A DNA stretch of 64,000 nt from Hyposmocoma kahamanoa. Its lineage: Eukaryota > Arthropoda > Insecta > Lepidoptera > Cosmopterigidae. The stretch is taken from assembly GCF_003589595.1 (NCBI RefSeq), contig NW_020653726.1, forward strand, positions 13,623,754-13,687,753, in the 5' to 3' direction. How positions within the stretch are numbered: position 1 is the first letter of the stretch; each line of letters starts with the position of its first letter. Both the position numbers and the translations under genes were made by a program. The notes under the pieces are model-generated. The model was not told the DNA's origin. It ran no database searches and worked only from the letters and a program-made list of their open reading frames with translations. Below are positions 35,089 to 45,227 of this stretch, piece by piece.

Positions 35089-35906
35089 GCGTTGGCCGAA
35101 CGATCTTGATGGGTTTGGATGGAGTGGTGAGCGTTTGCCTAAACTAGAGAGCAGTGGAGGATTTAGGGGGAGACCTTTACGCAGCAGTGACATAGGTTAA
35201 TAAAGAAAAAATAGCGAAACGGGATACCCCGTATTATAATCATACTCTGAAATTAAATTTTAAGGTAAACGCCATCAATGTCCATGAACTGGTTAAAAAT
35301 AAATACATTTTTACTGTGTCCAAAAGGGTATTCCAACAAACATTTTGAGAAATGGTTTCACATAAGTGAAAACTATATAATTTTTTTTGGCAAACGAGCG
35401 TTTACATATTATAACTTGATAGGACGGAATACTTCAAATATTGCGTGTTTGCCTGTAAGTAGATAAAGCAGCTGAGTAATCCGCCACGGTTCCCAAGCAA
35501 AGGCAAGTAAACTCAGATAAGGGCGGAAGTGGGGCCAACGTTCTAATAAAACAACACCTGCCATTGCTGCACGCCAATGTAAACCGGCACCGCAAAAATA
35601 TTACTATTTGTCTTTTCTTTGAGTTTAACAACGAATATTGTACGATGTAATATATTTCTTGGCCTTTGTTTCATTATGCGATGATGTTTTAGACGCGGAG
35701 AAAATACAACAGAATGAGTAAAAATCCATGTAAGTAGCAACGTTCACCAGGGATTGCATATTTGTAGCAACACAGGGGCACATTAAGATTGTATGTATTA
35801 ATTCTAAGGTTTGAATAAGTGTTAGTATAGTTTAAAATAAGCCCAAGTAATACAATTCCTACACTTCACTTGGAGCGTAGGGTTATCACATTATTATTTT
35901 AGTTGT
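35089..35906. other. No gene recognised
   Basis: AT-rich, with short frames on both strands and no recognisable domain. Confidence 0.35.
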
Positions 35907-35907
35907 A

Positions 35908-36132
35908 CAGTCAAGAACACGTCACACTTTGTACTTTTGTAACATGTTTTTTTTTTAAATAAGAATATGTAAGTATTGCATTTGACAAAGGTTATTTCAA
36001 TGTAGCACGGCATTGTAAGTCAATGTAGCACGGCAACACTGTAATGAATACTTTTTTAAATTATGTTTATAACCTGTAGTACGTCAAGGGTCAAGAGCAC
36101 GTTAAGCTTGACACTTAAAATTTAAATCCAAC
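35908..36132. mobile_element. Left part of inverted-repeat MITE split by BEL element
   Basis: Starts CAGTCAAGAACACGT and contains a second related block (36091-36115, core AGAGCACGTTAAGCTTGA). That block is a perfect 25 bp inverted match to 39208-39232 on the other side of the BEL/Pao insertion. The TIR start CAGTCAAG would fit a Tc1/mariner-type MITE, but a TA duplication is not confirmed on the right. A 15 bp direct repeat (CAATGTAGCACGGCA at 35998 and 36021) lies inside. Confidence 0.6.
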
Positions 36133-37049
36133 TGTGCACGACTGTGGATGGCGCGACAATATCTGTAACTCCGACACGAATCCCTAACACGTGCCGCTAT
36201 GCCACTTTCACCAGACCGTGCCTGTACGCAGAACCGTTCGCCCGTACTCGCGTATATGACACGTGGAACGCTACCGACTCCGGCTCCTAGCGTCTATAGG
36301 TGCCAGTATCCACGAGTCACCCTTACCGGTGGTACTATTAAAACTCGATAACCAGATTTATAAATCCAGATTTATATCTATAAATCACTATATTCTCGAA
36401 CACACAGTAACACAGTTGCAGTACAACCTTAGAATTTAAGTAAAACAACTTAACAGAAATAATAATTAACAGTCTTTAATTGCAAATTCAATCACAGCAT
36501 AAATTGCACTAATTTACTATATCTAGTCACTAAAATCATTGTTATTTACACTTCACTGATTTATTTCTTTTTTCTTCTGGTCACTTCCCGGTACTGAATA
36601 CGGATGCTCTGCATAGGCTCCTTTTATACAAGATCTTATTTACTTTTCTCAAGGTCCATTCTAGATTTTTCTGTATTGACATCCCAGTCTAATAATATTA
36701 CTATCCTTTTCTAATTATTCTGGACCTTTAGATGTCGCTATCCTTTTCTAATTATTCTGGAACTTTCGATGTCGCTAACCTTTTCTAATTATTCTGGAAC
36801 TTTCGATGTCGCTATGTTTGTTTACATTTTGCGGACTCTGATTGGTCGAATAATATATAGCCTTATATTCCAAATTATGTAAGAAAGAGAGGACAATATT
36901 TTTCTTGCTTGTTTCATTGATAAACTTAATACTAACTGAGATAGCACGATTTGATACACTCCTATTCTATGAAAGTCTTTTGCTCACTTGACTTTGAACA
37001 CTGCACATGCACTAGACACTTCACTTCACAGCGGGTTAAGTCGCGAACA
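36133..37049 (-). repeat. BEL/Pao 3' LTR (917 bp)
   Basis: Reads TGTTCGCGACTTAACCC at its start (37049) and ends CGTGCACA (36133), the TG...CA form. A TATA box (TATAAAA, 36622-36628 on the minus strand) sits downstream of three tandem 37 bp units, consistent with a U3 promoter. AAATAAA near 36560 could serve as the polyadenylation signal. Confidence 0.85.
36701..36811 (-). promoter_or_regulatory. Three 37 bp tandem repeats in the LTR U3
   Basis: Units at 36701-36737, 36738-36774 and 36775-36811 share CCTTTTCTAATTATTCTGGA then CTTTCGATGTCG and differ at only a few positions. Their place upstream of the TATA box in the LTR is typical of retroelement enhancer repeats; function is inferred. Confidence 0.8.
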
Positions 37050-37059
37050 TTCTCCCTCC
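37050..37059 (-). other. Polypurine tract of BEL/Pao element
   Basis: GGAGGGAGAA on the minus strand directly abuts the LTR start TGTTCGCG. This is the usual position of the plus-strand DNA primer. Confidence 0.8.
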
Positions 37060-37070
37060 GTACATAACGT

Positions 37071-39015
37071 TTACGCTTCTGTATCCTCTGGTATGGAACG
37101 ACGTCGTTCTGATGCTTTTGTCTCGGTTGGCAGAACAATGATTTTTTTTGTAGGTCGTCTCAGCACGCCGCCTTTTGTCTGCACGTCGACAATTCGAATC
37201 ACGTTGTCAGGACCTGGGTAGATAGCCGTGAATTTGCCGCGTGGCCAGGTGTTGCGAGTTAAGGACTCGTCGGCGATGATGACGACGTCGCTTATCTTCA
37301 CACGTTCCCCATGAACGTGGGGCTCCCGCCGGTGTTGCAGTTCGGGTAGATATTCCTTCATCCACCTCTCCCAAAAGATGTCTGCCAGGCGCTGCGCTTG
37401 GCGCCACTGATGCTGACTGGTTAGGCCCGAGTCAGTAAAGCTACCGGGCGCTGTCACTAATAGGAAGTGGTTGGGGGTCAGGGCTTCCGGATGCTCTGGA
37501 TCTACTGACACATGTGTGAGTAACCTGCTGTTCACTGTATATTCGGCTTCACACAACAATGTAGACAATATCTCTTCTTTAGGGCTCTCCTCTTTTAGAA
37601 CACCGTAGAGAGCCGACTTCACTGTTTTCATAAAGCGCTCCCATACGCCAGCCATGAAGGGAGCAGCAGGACAGGTGTAGCGCCACACTATCCCTCTCGA
37701 AGATGCTTCGCTTTGCAGGGTTCTTCTTAGTTCTCGGTCTGCCCCGTGCATGTTGGTGCCGTTGTCCGAGTGCACCTCCTTGGGTTGACCGCTGCGAGCG
37801 ACCATTCTCCTCAAAGCTAGGATAGCCGAATATTAGGATAACCGAGGATGTTAAAGACGCAACTATCTCTAGGTGCACTGCTCTTTTTGTGAGACACGTA
37901 AATAGCGCCACGTATCTTTTCTCAAGTCGTCTTCCCACTGTGACTGTTAGCGGACCGAAGTAGTCCAACCCTGTGTATGTGAAGGGACGGACATGGTGAG
38001 CAAGACGAGTTGGTGGGCGGTTTCCTGTTGGCGGCACTGACGGTTTGAATCTCCTTATACGGCATTGAAGGCAACTTTTCACGACCATTTTCACTGTGGG
38101 TCGTAAGTGCAGAACCAAAAAATGTTGCCTTATTTCATTCACTACAGTCTCTACTCCACCGTGCATCATTCGGTGGTGTATCCAAGCTATGTAGAGACGT
38201 GTATAAGTGTATTTTCCGTCTAATATCGCCGGCTTGCTTTGTCCCTGCGTGATATCTTTGGCCGCTTCTATTCTGGATTTTATGCGAAGTGTTTCATCTG
38301 AGTCCAAGTAGATGGCAAGCAAGCGTAGTCGGCTGTCCTTGCTAATGAGTCTCTGTGCTTGTAAAACTTCTATTTCCTGCAAGAATGCATCTTGTTGGCA
38401 GGATTTCACCCATATAGCTTCGGCTTTTTTCATATACTCTCCCGGTAATTGTATCACTTGTAACTCTGATCTGTTTCTATGCAATACTGTTGTGGGAGTA
38501 CCGCCTGCTTTCCTTTTATGCAACTTCCAACGTGGGGTCGCTGTCTGGTCTCTTCGTGGTTCTTTTATAACAAACTGTCGTTTTGTGCGGCCGAAGTAAA
38601 TCTATAAATTGTAGCACTCGCGTTATGCATCGTATCAGCCTAAGCCACGAAGAGAATCTATCAATGGGCGGTAGAGCTTCCGTTAACTTGTTCTTATTGG
38701 AAACTTTTGTGAAGTGGACTCGTTCGACTGTTGGTTCCATTGGTTCCACTTTCTCTGTTGGCCAATCCTTTTCAGGTTGGTACAAAAATTCTGGCCCGGT
38801 AAACCACTTGTGGTGTGCAGAGAAGTCTGCGGGTGTTTCCCTCGTGGCCACATCAGCAACGTTTTCTTTTGTTGGCACCCATCTCCAATCGTTGACTGTA
38901 CTCTTCTTCTATTTCGGCGATTCTACGAGCTACATAGGCTTTAAAAGTTCGTGGTCCTGCTCTTAACTAACTCAGTACCGTTTTCGAATCACTCCAGTAA
39001 AATTTTGCGTCTGAC
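37071..39015 (-). pseudogene. BEL/Pao pol remnant: RNase H, integrase, C-terminal domain
   Basis: Minus-strand pol from the RNase H end (words YWSDSKTVLS and WRWVPTKENVADVATR near 38985-38840) into integrase. The frame 38523-37579 carries the zinc-binding region (HHRMMHGG, then SCLQCRIRR), followed by the catalytic core with its first Asp (GLDYFGPL). The frame 37814-37071 continues with the second Asp (HSDNGTN), the Glu (AGVWERF) and the C-terminal domain typical of BEL/Pao (LTPNHFLL, WERWMKEYLPEL, NTWPRGKF). A frameshift at about 37835, caused by a 16 bp near-duplication, separates the first Asp from the other two catalytic residues. Another break near 38516-38600 separates RNase H from integrase. 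The stop at 37071-37073 precedes the polypurine tract. Confidence 0.9.
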
Positions 39016-39023
39016 TATTTTTT

Positions 39024-39165
39024 TTTGTTTCATTGATAAACTTAATATTAAGTGAGATAGCACGATTTGATACACTCCTATTCTATGAGAGTCTTTTGCT
39101 CACTTCACTTTGAACACTGCACATTCACTAGACACTTCACTTCACAGCGGGTTACGTCGCGAACA
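39024..39165 (-). repeat. BEL/Pao 5' LTR fragment
   Basis: About 142 bp, highly similar to 36908-37049, starting TGTTCGCGACGTAACCCG. It breaks off at a poly-T/A run (about 39012-39024) where it is joined to pol. Confidence 0.85.
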
Positions 39166-39235
39166 CCAACTCTATGCCGCAGACGATAAGAACGGTCCAA
39201 AGTACAAAGTGTCAAGCTTAACGTGCTCTTGACTG
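39166..39235. mobile_element. Right part of inverted-repeat MITE split by BEL element
   Basis: From the second CCAAC copy to CTCTTGACTG. It contains the inverted 25 bp match (39208-39232) to 36091-36115. After it the sequence passes directly into a family A 3' end. Confidence 0.6.
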
Positions 39236-39262
39236 TTCATCCCATTACTTGATACTATTAAA
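39236..39262 (+). repeat. SINE-like family A, 3' end only
   Basis: TTCATCCCATTACTTGATAC matches the last ~25 bp of family A. The rest of that copy is not present on the left of the MITE. Confidence 0.55.
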
Positions 39263-39264
39263 TA

Positions 39265-39445
39265 TATTTTTTTTGTATGTATGTTACGCGATAACTCTGG
39301 CATTTGTGTTAAAAAAGGAATCATCAAAACTGGTTACGATTTTAATGATTCTTTTTTGTTGTAAAGAGGGTACCTCAATAGAGGTCTCATTTAAGTTTAA
39401 AGAAAATATTCCACCTCTAATGAATGACTTTTGAGGACGGTTTTT
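39265..39445 (+). repeat. Dispersed repeat F, copy 4
   Basis: Plus-strand copy with TATGTTACGCGATAACTC, AGAGGGTACCTCAATAGAG and the end CTTTTGAGGACGGTTTTTTA. The extreme left end is missing. Confidence 0.7.
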
Positions 39446-39902
39446 TAGTACTCTGTAATGAGATTATTTACATAACATCATTATTGAAGACATACAATTA
39501 GAATTAAACAAAACGGGTCAAATACAAAAATCCAATTGGACTTGTGTTACAAAAAGTTATATTTTGCTTCATTTATCTAAGAACAAACCTTTCTTTCCTT
39601 TATACGTAAAACCCCTAACGACGTGTCCGTAATCCGTAATCCGTTATATTAATGCCGGGCGTATTGTGTCCGTCAATAATACTGGACAGGGCTGCGACCC
39701 AACTTAAAGGTGAATGTAAAAGTCACTAGAAGAACTATATAAGTATATAGTTTTTACATCACACGTCTAGTGAAACAGTTATATAACTCACGTTTGTAAA
39801 ATTTGTAGCAAATGAGTTAAAAGTTTTGAGCTCTTAAATCTGATACTAGTTCAATAAGCACTGCAAACTCTTTGGAAATGTATTAAAAAAATGTACCCTG
39901 TT

Positions 39903-40030
39903 TTTAACCGACCTCAAAAAAGGATGAAGTTCTCAATTTGTCAGTATATTTTTTTTATGTTACACGATTACTCCGACATTTATAAATCGATTTTGAAGAT
40001 TAACATCATATAATTCAATATCCTATTCAC
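39903..40030 (+). repeat. Dispersed repeat F, copy 5, left part
   Basis: Begins TTTTAACCGACCTCAAAAAA and continues GGATGAAGTTCTCAATTTG and TTACACGATTACTCCGAC, then fades. Confidence 0.65.
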
Positions 40031-40236
40031 ATATACTTTAAAAAAAATTTAACACAGCAAAAACGGATAAGCAATTTTTTATATATTTTTTTTTTCATAA
40101 CTTGTTATAATTATTACGTATAAATTGCATTTTCAAAATGGTTTGGCATCACAATATTCTGCTGGTAAGTCTGTTTCAAATCAAGAGATATATCGACGTC
40201 TTTATGGAATAACGTCCGATTCGTATAAGTTCCTTA

Positions 40237-40411
40237 GGGTCGTATTCCAGAACTCTACTCAATGCTCAAGTCAGGACTTGAGCAGACTTGAGTATGATTT
40301 CAAGCACTGGAAATACGACTCTAATGGCAAGGACTTGAGTATGATTTTCAGTGCTCTCTGCAATACTCAAGTCCTGACTTGAGTATTGAGTAGAGTTCTG
40401 GAATACGACCC
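40237..40411. mobile_element. PIF/Harbinger-type MITE (175 bp)
   Basis: 46 bp terminal inverted repeats with one mismatch (start GGGTCGTATTCCAGAACTC) are flanked by TTA on both sides (40234-40236 and 40412-40414). A 3 bp TTA/TAA duplication with GGG-starting ends is typical of PIF/Harbinger. The interior repeats the words CTCAAGTC and GACTTGAG. It is non-coding; the open frame across it (40125-40382) is incidental. Confidence 0.9.
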
Positions 40412-40414
40412 TTA

Positions 40415-42101
40415 GTGCTCAAGCGACGTCTGAATTGGGTCAGAGTTTTCTAGATATTTATATTCTCGGATTCGGAACTAGTACGAATCGGATACAGTGA
40501 GCAAAAGCGCTACATCACAAAGATTCAAATAAAAACTGAGGCGTATCTAGCGAGCAAAGACGACGAATCGTGTAGCGGTTCAATATTGTCACATAATTTA
40601 AAGAATGGAAACTTCGACTTCAAAAGCAATGAAATGTGAAAAATATTCAGGGGGTGACCGGCGATCTCAAAGTCATTAATCATAAACAGTTTTTCATCGC
40701 AACAAACAAATTTCCGTACCGCCTCGATGCCCTGTCGTTGTGGTATTCATAAGTTTACGAGACTTTTACGAATTAGGGTGTCAAAACTGACGTTACTAAG
40801 ATTTCTGAGGTTTCTTTCACACTTTAAAATAACGCAACTTTTTTAGTGAGAGACTTTACTGTATTATATTCCAGTGTCTGCCTATTAAGTGGAATTAAAA
40901 GTTATCATCATTCGGTATACTACTGTTAGAGATTAGCTACTCATGACGTAACTGTAAATAGATTCCAAAGAATGTCTTTATCTTCAAAGGTTCTTAGGTT
41001 ATTAGGCCATATACTAGCAACAACCTTTGCAGGCAATACAATGCAAAATAAGATGGTGCAAAGGAGAAACAGTTAGGTAGAAAATATCATTTCCACCTGC
41101 CTAAACATAAACGAATACTGAAATCCAAATGAAGACAATAAATAAATAATAAGCATAAGTCAGGCCTATAGCTTATTGCCTCATGCCAAAGCCGTCTAAA
41201 CTCTCCGAAAAAAAGACTTTTCGTTAGTTTATCAATCGTAATCATAACTACTCTTAGAGGATGGAAAAAAATAAAGGAACAACTACTGAAGACGAGGCTT
41301 AATGCAATACGGACCTGGCGTAGGCCTATTTACCTAAAGCTAAAAAAAAAGTCATCAAAGCTTGGCTGTATGCTTTTAAACCTTTGTCTGTACCGTTGCG
41401 GAGAGAAGAAAAGGAAAACAAAAAAAAAACAAAAGCAACAATAAATATTACTGCCAAACTACTTCGGAGAGTTTGAAAATGGTCACCGTAAAGGTAAGAG
41501 AAAAAATATCAGGAATTAAAAGTATTGTAAGAAAATTACGAATAAATGTTAGAAAATTGAATTATTGAAAACAAATTACAATCTAAGATCTGGCAGTATG
41601 GCCAATTAGACGCCCTAACCTGGCCCGACGAAAAATTTTACTACTTCAACTGGGTACTTCACGGCTTCATGGGTAGGTACTGAAGTTTGGCAATGAGGTT
41701 ACGTCTTTGAAAATCATTAACGATTTGAAAATCCGTCCAGTACAAAGTATAAAAGGAACACTATATACTTTATTATGGCTAATAAAACTTGGTATGTATA
41801 CATGTAAGGTGTTTTACACTGTTTTATAAAAATCGATAAGATATTACGACTATGAGTGTACCGCTGTTATAATCTCATAATTTTAGTGCGACTTTGTTGT
41901 TGACAGTGTTGACATTAATGTAAACAGTTTTATAAAAAAATAACATTCCTTATCAATATTGTAAAGGTGTTTGTAAATAAAATTGCAAGAATCATAACCC
42001 TACTTAGATAAATAGGAACTACCAGGAAGCAAAATTCATCATCAACCGGAAGACGGCCATGATTATATAAAGATTTTGATAGAACGTATAATACATAATA
42101 T
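40415..42101. other. No gene recognised
   Basis: About 1.7 kb without a recognised repeat or frame. Mostly AT-rich. Confidence 0.35.
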
Positions 42102-42277
42102 AGCAGCAGTAGAGCGCCTGAAAGGATTTCGTTCATGAAATAGTTCGTCCAGGGAAGTACTGCCATCTTAACTATTTCTGCCGCCAAACAGTAATGTGAG
42201 CATTAATGCGTTCTGGTTTTGAAGGTTAAGTTAAGTTACATGGGACTTTTCAACTTATATCACAGGGTGACGGGCGC
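42102..42277 (+). repeat. SINE-like family A, copy 11, left part
   Basis: AGCAGCAGTAGAGCGCC through the middle to GTGACGGGCGC, where a GC-rich fragment is inserted. It resumes at about 42558. Confidence 0.8.
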
Positions 42278-42557
42278 TGCGAGGAAGTCATCTTGCAAAA
42301 GGAGGCTGAGGAGCGGGTCCCCATCTGGGGAGATAGGTCAAGCGTGTGACCCTTTCCTCTTTGGTGCGGGAACCTTAGCCGAAGTCAAGGTGGCCGGGGC
42401 GTCGTAATGGTGAATTTACGGCATCACACGGCGCCCAAAGAAAAGAGGGTGCGCCGGCGGGGGTTTTAGTGGGTATGTCCACTGGAGGGCCAATCCCACA
42501 GGTCCCCCCGGGCTCGAGGGTGTACATAAATGCATTACCCCCCGTTAAAAAAAAGGA
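42278..42557 (+). mobile_element. 5'-truncated LINE 3' fragment in family A copy
   Basis: A 280 bp GC-rich insert ends CATTACCCCCCGTT, then eight A residues. It is flanked by TGACGGGCGC (42268-42277) and TGATGGGTGC (42558-42567), which read as a diverged target duplication. Poly-A plus duplication indicates L1/R1-style target-primed insertion. The GC-rich non-coding sequence suggests the 3' UTR of an R1-like element. That clade is a guess. Confidence 0.7.
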
Positions 42558-42707
42558 TGATGGGTGCAGTGCCAATGACCCTCAGATATTTACGATTTTA
42601 AGCTCTCAGTGGCATTGGAACCGCTATGGACATGTGCGCCTGATAATATGCCACGCTTACCACTAGGCGCACCACTTGTTCGTCCTGTCAGTTGATATCG
42701 TAAAAAC
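42558..42707 (+). repeat. SINE-like family A, copy 11, right part
   Basis: Continues with GTGCCAATGACCCTCAG to GTTGATATCGTAAAAAC, including a small extra segment near 42635-42650. Confidence 0.8.
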
Positions 42708-43430
42708 ATCGTATTAAATTGTTAACAAATTAAAAAAAAAATTGTAATGTAATGATCTGTTCTGTAAACCTATGACATGTAATTTTTTTAAATAGTAATT
42801 GTGTTCAAGTTAATTATTATTATCGCATACGCTAATCTGAATTTTTATCTGACTTTATTTTATTTTGTTTGTGAATTTGAGTTATTTTAAATTTTTACTT
42901 TTGACTAAATTATTATTATTTCAGTGAACTTCATGTCATGTATTTTGAATATTTTGACATCTTGATTTCGAAAATTTGAATTCCCATGGTAATTAATGTA
43001 CACTTCATATATTTCACCATACACTCAGTTGTATAAATATATTACAAATTGCTTACTAACAAACTATGGGCCTATGCTGTCTGAGAATAAAAGATTTTAA
43101 TTTTTATTATTTATTAAAACCAGGTACTGGCAATATGGGAATTAATGTAAAGTTCCTTGCAAAGTACACATAATTATATAGTATATAGAATGACATATAA
43201 CTCAGCAAATGGGCCATATTTACGCTAATTGATTGAAACTCTATCGTATAATCTTCAGTAATTAACAAGGTCCGCGTAAAATTTGTTCTGACTGCCCTTT
43301 TGTAATTTAGTGAAAGCTTTTCTCGTAATCACTTTAAATACATACATGTTGTTTATTTTTCTGGAAGCACGCCTATGCATCATATACTCCACTATACCTC
43401 ATCCTTTCATGATGAATCAGCGTGGTATAT
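42708..43430. other. AT-rich unassigned sequence
   Basis: Nothing recognised. Confidence 0.35.
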
Positions 43431-43634
43431 TTTTATGATACCAATAAGTGAAGGGACGAACAAGTCGTGCGCCTGGCGGTAAGCGACATGCCTGGTCATA
43501 GCAGAAAGATCTGAGGAGCACTGCAACTGCGCCCGTCACCCTGAGATATGCGTTGACAAGTCACATGTGCCTGTAATTACACCAGCACACTTATCCTGAC
43601 AAATCAGAACGCAGTAACGCTCACATTACCTACT
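43431..43634 (-). repeat. SINE-like family A, copy 12, 5'-truncated
   Basis: Minus-strand copy from TTTTATGATACCAATAAGTG to GCTCACATTACC. A small internal deletion removes the segment around the GCACTG words. Confidence 0.75.
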
Positions 43635-43834
43635 GTTCTAACCAGGACCCCGATTCGGAACTCTTCGATATTTTAACTGAATCATTTAATTGGATACCAT
43701 TCTCGAACCGGAGGGCGCTTTTCGAGCTACTTCGAGTTAAACGTTCGTTCGGATTCGGTTACGTAATCGTTATCCAACAGCGTTTACGGAGTTAGTCGGC
43801 GAAATAGATTATAAGAAAAATGAAAATCCTTTTA

Positions 43835-44735
43835 TATACATTTTTAAGACTAAAATATAGGAATGCATTAATCTTGCAATTAAATAAATTAATAAAATTG
43901 AACAAAATCCAGACTTTCTTTAAGCGATTTCAATATTACATTCTTGCTTTGTACACAATAGGACGTTCGGTAACTTTCGATGCTACGCAAAGGTTACAAA
44001 CGTTATTCGGTAACTGTGTTCTGAATAACGTTTCTAGCCTTTGCCGGTCGAGAGGTTCGAGCAATCGCACGAGTGTGATGTAATTTCGGTTCGGTTTCGA
44101 ATACGATGGTTTGACGTTCGATTCGGGTGTTGTGAATAAAAATGAAAAGAAATTGTACTATATCGAATCGAATCGGTCGACAACGGAGTTATCGTAAGGT
44201 CTTTTAATTTCAAGTCGAGTATTACTCATTTGACAGCAATTGTTTCGGACGGATTATGTTTAGCCATCACAAAATTAGCAAGATTGTAAGGTTGTCATAA
44301 TTTATATACATACAAATACACAATTTAGTCGGAGGTTGCACTTTGAAGTGCCCAGTAGACCAGCAGGTCGATTCAGAACCTTACGATAACTCTGTTGTCG
44401 ACCGATTCGATTAGATAGCGTACGATTTCTTTTCATTTTTATTCACAGCACCCGAATCGAACGTCAAACTGTCGTATTCGAAACCAAATGGAAATGACGT
44501 CACAACCGTACGATTGCTCGAACTTCTCGACCGGCAAAGGCTACAAACGTTATTCAGAACACAGTTATCGAATGAAAGTTACCCAACGCCCTATTGTTTA
44601 CAAAGCAAGAATGTAATATGGAAATCTTTTATTATTTTAATTAAAATCTACATTTTGTTCAATTTTATTAATTTATTTAAATGGGAGACTAATGCATTCC
44701 TACATTTCAGGCTTTTAAAGTCTTAAAAATGTATA
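43835..44735. repeat. Long foldback: ~360 bp inverted arms
   Basis: Left arm 43835-44200 and right arm 44378-44735 are inverted copies by eye at roughly 85 percent identity, separated by 177 bp. Shared blocks include CCTTTGCCGGTCGAGA, GTTTGACGTTCGATTCGGGT, GAATAAAAATGAAAAGAAAT and GGTCGACAACGGAGTTATCG (one change in the right arm). The left arm carries a short extra segment (around 43984-44020) that partly repeats its own TTACAAACGTTATTC word. The short frames in both arms (43820-44083, 44514-44726) are not recognised. It could be two inverted transposon copies or a single foldback element. Confidence 0.85.
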
Positions 44736-44923
44736 GGCCATAGCCGCACTCTTAAAACCTTTTTTGTTCACTTTTTCAAATTTTACCGGAGAGGGAATAA
44801 ACATTTCAAGAAATCGATTTGCATAAAACATGAGATTTTGAAATTTATCAATAGATGTTAGACATTTGAGGGTTTAATTTAACAGGTAATGGATTTAATT
44901 GTTCTGTGCATTATAAGCTTTTT

Positions 44924-45227
44924 AGTAACAGTAGAGCTCCTTGTGAAAGAGTTCGTCCAGGGAAGTACTGCCACGTTATCTATTTCTGCCGCCAAGCAGT
45001 AATGTCAGCATTACTGTGTTCTAGTTTTCAAGGGTAAACGTGCTGGTGAAATTAGAGGCACATGGAACTTGTCAACTTATGGCCCAGGGTGACGGGCGCA
45101 GCGGCGGTGCGCCTCAGATCTTTGCGATTTAAAGAGCTGAGTGGCATTGCAACTGTTATGGACAGGCGTGTAGCTTACCATCAGGCGCACGACTTATTCG
45201 TTCCGTCACTTGATATTATAAAAAAAG
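44924..45227 (+). repeat. SINE-like family A, copy 13, full length
   Basis: Best plus-strand reference copy: AGTAACAGTAGAGCTCCTTG to TTGATATTATAAAAAAAGC. Its 3' open frame (from 45062) is intact. Confidence 0.85.

Larger units (their letters stand above)
36133..39165 (-). mobile_element. Internally deleted BEL/Pao LTR retrotransposon
   Basis: Minus-strand element bounded by CCAAC on both sides (36128-36132 and 39166-39170), the 5 bp duplication expected of BEL/Pao integrases. In element order it has a 5' LTR fragment (39165-39024), the pol C-terminal half from RNase H through integrase (about 39015-37071), a polypurine tract, and a full 3' LTR (37049-36133). The rest of the 5' LTR, the primer site, gag, protease and most of RT are gone, removed by a deletion joining the LTR to pol. 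It is non-autonomous and not translatable as one frame. Confidence 0.9.

Noticed and set aside
36988..38966. Plus-strand open frames of 62-127 codons
   Set aside because: They are antisense shadows of the BEL/Pao pol.
40125..40382. 85-codon plus-strand frame
   Set aside because: Most of it is the Harbinger-type MITE; the repeated LSxxL-like pattern comes from the palindromic interior.
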